Shown: positions 59,958-64,000 of the stretch, piece by piece | How the letters are laid out: every line of letters starts with the position of its first letter | How positions within the stretch are numbered: the stretch's first letter is position 1 | Source of the DNA: Gammaproteobacteria bacterium | GTDB lineage: Bacteria; Pseudomonadota; Gammaproteobacteria; Pseudomonadales; Pseudohongiellaceae | Reading direction: 5' to 3' | Assembly (NCBI GenBank): GCA_041395725.1 | Contig: JAWKZW010000001.1 | Location: forward strand, 4,470,501-4,534,500 | Length of the DNA: 64,000 nucleotides | Made by a program: the position numbers and the translations under genes | The notes under the pieces: model-generated | Databases searched by the model: none | What the model saw: the letters and a program-made list of their open reading frames with translations, nothing else | What the model was told of the DNA's origin: nothing

Positions 59958-60418
59958 GCCAATCCCCGTTTCCCGCGAGTCTCTCATCCCAGCGTCAGGC
60001 GGTGCCGAAAACACTGATTTACCCGGCTGCCGCGAGCCAGACTGTAACAGAATTGTCAGACTAAACACATAGCATCAACAGGGTGTGCCGACAGGAATCA
60101 GGATGCCAAAGGAATTGCAATTCCCCGCTCTGGCGTTACAATACGTAACGTTTTTGAGGCTGCCAGCCGATAGCGCCTCCAGTCCAGGGAAGTCATCTGT
60201 CAACCCGCAGCGGCGGGTCAAGTCAATAACAGGGATACCAAGCATCAATCACGACAGCAGTCGGCCGACCGCATGCCACCAGGTAGCGTGTGACTCCGGG
60301 TGGATCGTGGTAGTGACTTTCGGCACAGTCCAACCGCCAGTCAACAAACTAGAATTGATCCTCGACTGCACGACCGTCGTAAGTTTGTCATTATTACAGA
60401 GGATCCAGGAGTTACACC
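59958..60418. other. Divergent promoter region before the RND efflux operon
   Basis: About 460 bases. No gene recognised; a forward 113-codon frame has low-complexity content and overlaps the adaptor start. Two dyads are visible: GGAATTGCAATTCC near 60111 and CGTTAC-AATAC-GTAACG at 60134-60150, the second followed by five T residues. Either could be an operator for an efflux regulator. Confidence 0.45.
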
Positions 60419-61543
60419 TTGAATAAACAGCAATTGGTTGCCGTGGGCATAGTCGCACTGGTAGCACTATGGATGTTTTTCCCCCGCTCTTCCGACACCC
60501 TGGATACCGACGTGGCCGAGGCAGCGCAGATTACCATCAACGCAGTCGCCGATGATCAGCAGATTGGTACCAGCGACATCACTGGCTTTACGGTCCGGGC
60601 CGCCAGGCTTACCGCTCAGGATTACGTTGAGTACGTGCGGGTCCGGGGCCGGACCGAGGCATTTCGGCGGGTTGACATACGTGCCGAGCAGCCTGGCAGA
60701 GTAGTCGCCACACCCGTGGTCGAAGGCTCGCGGGTGACAACCGGTGATGTGCTGTGCGAGATAGCCGTGGATACCCGGGAAAGCGATCTGATGGAGGCCA
60801 GAAGCCGGCAGCAACAGACCAGGGTGGAGTACGACGCAACCCAGGATCTGCGTCGCCAGGGGCTGACCTCGGAAGTGTCATTGGTCCAGGCGAAAGCCGC
60901 CTATGACTCAGCCACTGCGGCTTTAGCCCGCGCCCAGTTGGCGCTGGACAATACCCGCATCAAGGCACCCTTCGACGGGATTGTTGAACGCCGGCCCGCG
61001 GAGGTCGGCGACCTGCTGGACCGGGGCGCCGTGTGCGCCTCCCTGCTGGATGACGACCCCATGCTGCTGGTCGGCATGGTCCCCGAGCAGCAGATTGGCA
61101 AGCTCAAGCCCGGCGCCCGGGTTGACGCAGAACTGTTGACTGGCGAAAAAGTCGCCGCGACGGTCACCTATCTGTCACGGAGCGCGGATTCGATGTCACG
61201 CAGCTACCGCATTGAAGCCACCGCCGAGCAACCGGACGGTATCCGCGATGGCATAACCGCTGAGATGTTCATCGCCGCAGCTACCACCCGCGCCCACCTC
61301 ATTCCACCCTCCGCCCTGACCCTGGATGACAGCGGTATCGTCGGTGTCAAAACACTCGATGACGAGAACACGGTTACTTTCATGCCGGTCACCGTCGTCG
61401 GTGATGAAACCAGCCAGGTAAGTGCCGGCGTCTGGGTTACCGGTCTGCCCAATCAGGTTACCCTGATTACCCATGGGCAGGAAATCGTGTTCCCCGGACA
61501 GCAGGTCGAATCAGATTTCAGTTGGGCGCAAACCAGTCGCTAG
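60419..61543 (+). CDS. RND efflux periplasmic adaptor (HlyD/MFP family)
   Basis: 374 residues starting with TTG at 60419, supported by AGGAG eight bases upstream; no better ATG exists. A membrane anchor (VAVGIVALVALWMFF) is followed by the biotinyl-lipoyl domain (RVDIRAEQPGRVVATPVVEGSRV), a short hairpin (residues 115-180, EARSRQQQTRVEYDATQDL...), the second half-lipoyl (NTRIKAPFDGIVERRPAEVGDLL) and a beta-barrel. It links the inner-membrane pump encoded 24 bases downstream to an outer-membrane channel that is not in the window. Confidence 0.92.
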   Translation: MNKQQLVAVGIVALVALWMFFPRSSDTLDTDVAEAAQITINAVADDQQIGTSDITGFTVRAARLTAQDYVEYVRVRGRTEAFRRVDIRAEQPGRVVATPVVEGSRVTTGDVLCEIAVDTRESDLMEARSRQQQTRVEYDATQDLRRQGLTSEVSLVQAKAAYDSATAALARAQLALDNTRIKAPFDGIVERRPAEVGDLLDRGAVCASLLDDDPMLLVGMVPEQQIGKLKPGARVDAELLTGEKVAATVTYLSRSADSMSRSYRIEATAEQPDGIRDGITAEMFIAAATTRAHLIPPSALTLDDSGIVGVKTLDDENTVTFMPVTVVGDETSQVSAGVWVTGLPNQVTLITHGQEIVFPGQQVESDFSWAQTSR

Positions 61544-61567
61544 TGCCTTGTAAGAGGAATAAACATC

Positions 61568-64000
61568 ATGGGATATATTGACGCTGCCGTATCGCGAGCA
61601 CGAACCACTATCAGCGTATTCGTTGTCATCATGCTGGCGGGCCTGGGCGCTTACCGGTCTATTCCGGTCGAACTGAATCCCGACGTGACAGTACCGATTA
61701 TTGTCAGCACCATCATTCACGAGGGCATCTCCCCGGAAGATGCCGAAAGGCTGCTGGCCAAGCCGGCGGAAGTGGAACTGAAGACTATCGACGGAATTAC
61801 CCAGGTGTCATCTTTTTCCAGCGAAGGTGCCGCCACCATTATTGCCGAGTTTGATGTCAGCTTCGACTCCAGCAATGCACTGATTGAAGTCAGGGAAGCA
61901 ATCAACCGCGCCCAGGCCAAATTCCCCCAGAACACCGAGGAGCCAATAATTCAGGAAGTGGCCGCAGCCACTCTTCCGATTGTTCAGATAGCCATCGGGG
62001 GAAAGAATGTTCCAGAACGCGTTCTGTTGCAGGTGGCCCAGGATCTGCAGCGTGATATTGAAACTCTGCCTCAGGTGCTTTCTGCCGACATGGTGGGAAA
62101 CCGGGAGGAATTACTGGAGGCCACCATTGATCCGGGGCAACTGGAAACCTACGGGATAACCAACAGTCAGATCGTCCAGGCAGTCACAACCAACAACCGG
62201 TTGATTCCCGCCGGGGCTGTCGATACCGGGCGCGGCAGTTTTTCGGTCAAGGTACCGGGTCTTATTGAAACGGCTGATGACCTGTATAACCTGCCGATTG
62301 CTTCCAACAGCATGGGTGTGCTGACTATCAGTGATGTGGCAGATGTGCGGCGCACTTTCAAGGATGCGACCCGCTTTTCTTACGCCAACGGTTTTCAGTC
62401 CATCTCTCTGAACATCAACAAGCGCAAGGGGGCCAACCTGATCGAAGCGATGGACGGCATCGAGGCCATCGTCGATCGACTGAAGCCGACCCTGCCACCC
62501 GCCGTGGAAATCGAATACCTGAACAATACCATCCCCCAGGTAATCGAGCAGAATATGGGGCTGCAGGGCAACATGGCCACCGCCATGATACTGGTCCTTA
62601 TCGTGGTGATCGGATCCGTGGGCATCCGTTCCGGAATCCTGGTTACGCTGGCTGTGCCGTTTTCCTTCCTCTTTGCCTTCATCATCATTTCCGGCCTCGG
62701 GTTTACCTACAACTTCATGGTTATCTTCGGCCTGTTGCTGGGCCTGGGCATGCTCATCGACGGAGCGATCGTCATGGTAGAGTTTGCCGACCGGAAGATG
62801 GCCGAGGGATTGAACAGTATCGACGCGTACAGAGAAGCGGTTAAACGCATGTTCTGGCCGATTGTCGCATCCACCTCGACCACACTGGCGGCTTTCCTGC
62901 CACTGATGTTCTGGCCGGGTGTGTCAGGCGAATTCATGCGCTATCTGCCCATCACAGTATTCGCCGTGCTGGTGGGATCACTTCTTTACGCCCTGCTTTT
63001 TGCACCAACTCTCGGCGCTCTGCTGGGTAAATCCAAGGGAGCGGAGGATTCTGCGCGACGTCTCCGGGAGCTCGAGGAAGGCGATCCGGACAAGGTCGGT
63101 GGTATCACCGGTGTCTACGCAAGAGTGCTGCGGTCAGCCGTAAGAAGCCCGGTTCTGGTCTTCACAGGCTCTATTGTCGGACTGGTTGTTATCGTTATTG
63201 CTTACGGCATGTTTGGTCGGGGCGTGGAGTTCTTCACCAATGTGGAACCGAACATGACCCAGGTTCAGGTCTTTGCCCGGGGCAACTATTCACCGGCCGA
63301 GATCAGGGACATCATGCTGGATGTGGAAGACCGTATTGAAGCCATCGGCTACTACAAGAACATCGTCACTCAGTCAGGTGCCGGGCAGCAAATGGGTGGC
63401 GATCAACAGACCGCGCCGGATCTGGTCGGAACAATCTTCATTGAATTTATCGATCGTCGTGACCGTGATGTTAACGGTTTCGAACTGGAAAACCTTTATC
63501 GCGACGCCATTAACGGCCTGCCGGGACTGAAAGCCGAGGTGGCGACCATTGAGATGGGCCCACCGGTGGGCAAGGAGATACAGATTGAACTCAGCGGCGA
63601 CGATCTCGACCTGCTGTTCGCCGAAGGCCGCCGGATTCGCGACTACATGACCAACAGCATGACCGGGCTGATCGACATCGACGACACGATGCCGGTGCCT
63701 GGCATTGAATGGGAGATCGAGGTAGACCGTGCGCGGGCCGCCATGATGGGCGCCAACATCGCTGAAATCGGCACCGCAATTCAGTTGATGACCAATGGTG
63801 TGATGATGGGTGAATATCGGCCCAACGACACCGAGGAGGAGGTGGATATCCGAATCCGCTACCCGGCCGAGTACCGTGGGCTGGAACAATTGGATACTAT
63901 CCGCATCAGCACGGCAAACGGGCCGGTACCGGTTTCCAGCTTCATTACCCGCACGCCCCAGCCCAAGGTGGGTTCGATTCAGCGCGTCGACAGCAGCCGG
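61568..64000 (+). CDS. RND efflux permease, 3' end outside the window
   Basis: 811 codons are present without a stop and run off the right edge; full-length members have about 1020-1050. Start ATG at 61568. The porter domain begins MGYIDAAVSRARTTISVFVV and continues with IPVELNPDVTVPIIVSTIIHEGISPEDAE. In membrane segment 4 the motif is GLLLGLGMLIDGAIVMVEFADRK split around Asp, with Gly where AcrB has its second Asp, as in other non-AcrB hydrophobe/amphiphile pumps. It forms an operon with the adaptor and exports unknown hydrophobic compounds. Confidence 0.93.
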   Translation, partial: MGYIDAAVSRARTTISVFVVIMLAGLGAYRSIPVELNPDVTVPIIVSTIIHEGISPEDAERLLAKPAEVELKTIDGITQVSSFSSEGAATIIAEFDVSFDSSNALIEVREAINRAQAKFPQNTEEPIIQEVAAATLPIVQIAIGGKNVPERVLLQVAQDLQRDIETLPQVLSADMVGNREELLEATIDPGQLETYGITNSQIVQAVTTNNRLIPAGAVDTGRGSFSVKVPGLIETADDLYNLPIASNSMGVLTISDVADVRRTFKDATRFSYANGFQSISLNINKRKGANLIEAMDGIEAIVDRLKPTLPPAVEIEYLNNTIPQVIEQNMGLQGNMATAMILVLIVVIGSVGIRSGILVTLAVPFSFLFAFIIISGLGFTYNFMVIFGLLLGLGMLIDGAIVMVEFADRKMAEGLNSIDAYREAVKRMFWPIVASTSTTLAAFLPLMFWPGVSGEFMRYLPITVFAVLVGSLLYALLFAPTLGALLGKSKGAEDSARRLRELEEGDPDKVGGITGVYARVLRSAVRSPVLVFTGSIVGLVVIVIAYGMFGRGVEFFTNVEPNMTQVQVFARGNYSPAEIRDIMLDVEDRIEAIGYYKNIVTQSGAGQQMGGDQQTAPDLVGTIFIEFIDRRDRDVNGFELENLYRDAINGLPGLKAEVATIEMGPPVGKEIQIELSGDDLDLLFAEGRRIRDYMTNSMTGLIDIDDTMPVPGIEWEIEVDRARAAMMGANIAEIGTAIQLMTNGVMMGEYRPNDTEEEVDIRIRYPAEYRGLEQLDTIRISTANGPVPVSSFITRTPQPKVGSIQRVDSSR

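Noticed and set aside
60085..60426. 113-codon frame before the efflux adaptor
   Set aside because: It overlaps the adaptor start, has no ribosome-binding site, and its composition is not protein-like.
1..64000. CRISPR array, prophage, plasmid origin, rRNA or tRNA genes
   Set aside because: No regularly spaced repeats, phage structural genes, replication genes, or RNA gene signatures were seen on either strand.

Overview
The window reads as a chromosomal segment of a Gram-negative gammaproteobacterium, probably a free-living aerobic and perhaps marine one; the lineage is inferred from gene content only. Supporting clusters are lptG-lptF against pepA-holC-valS, ribF-ileS-fkpB-ispH, pntAA-pntAB-pntB, glnK-amtB, and a RegB/RegA-type redox two-component pair. 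I see no rRNA, tRNA, CRISPR array, prophage or intact insertion sequence. Genes are dense on both strands and many neighbours overlap by 1 to 4 bases.

Layout. 1-2.7 kb: tail of an unidentified oxidoreductase-like gene, then a leftward sulfur operon (rhodanese, YeeE/YedE thiosulfate-type transporter, small membrane protein). 3-7.2 kb: leuB-like and citramalate/isopropylmalate synthase genes, convergent, with four large palindromic elements in the gaps around the synthase gene. 7.2-10.6 kb: proton-translocating transhydrogenase and an RDD protein. 10.6-15.5 kb: a four-gene chaperone/usher pilus operon. 15.5-17.3 kb: a scarred region with an IS3-type transposase remnant, an HD-domain gene running into it, a pair of 87-bp direct repeats and a 22-bp inverted repeat. 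17.3-19.7 kb: quinoprotein alcohol dehydrogenase with the Asp-x-Asp signature of lanthanide enzymes, plus its dihaem cytochrome. 19.8-27.7 kb: lptG, lptF, a thioesterase, pepA, holC, valS. 27.9-35.7 kb: a DUF4139/MuiA-like protein, ispH, fkpB, ileS (no lspA between them), ribF and a small membrane protein. 35.7-38.6 kb: fused acyltransferases and an ATP-grasp protein. 38.9-41.5 kb: a small membrane protein and a YdeP/FdhF-like molybdoenzyme. 41.6-44 kb: ECF sigma, zinc-finger anti-sigma and two DUF4252 proteins. 44-48.5 kb: hydrolase, BamE-like lipoprotein, SirB2, BASS and MFS transporters, with an apparent stand-alone transcription unit at 46.96-47.24 kb. 48.6-50.4 kb: glnK-amtB behind an NtrC-like site. 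50.6-57 kb: PaaI thioesterase, two small haem-binding lipoproteins, a metallo-beta-lactamase-fold protein, a TVNG-repeat solenoid behind a near-perfect sigma-54 promoter, a PEBP-family protein and an acyl-CoA ligase. 57-64 kb: RegB/RegA, an SDR, and the start of an RND efflux pair that runs off the window.

Most distinctive unexplained structure: the modular palindromes at 4158-4326 and 4592-4770. They share a conserved core but have entirely different, perfectly self-complementary arms. Next are the orphan transcription unit near 47.1 kb and the sigma-54-driven TVNG solenoid gene.
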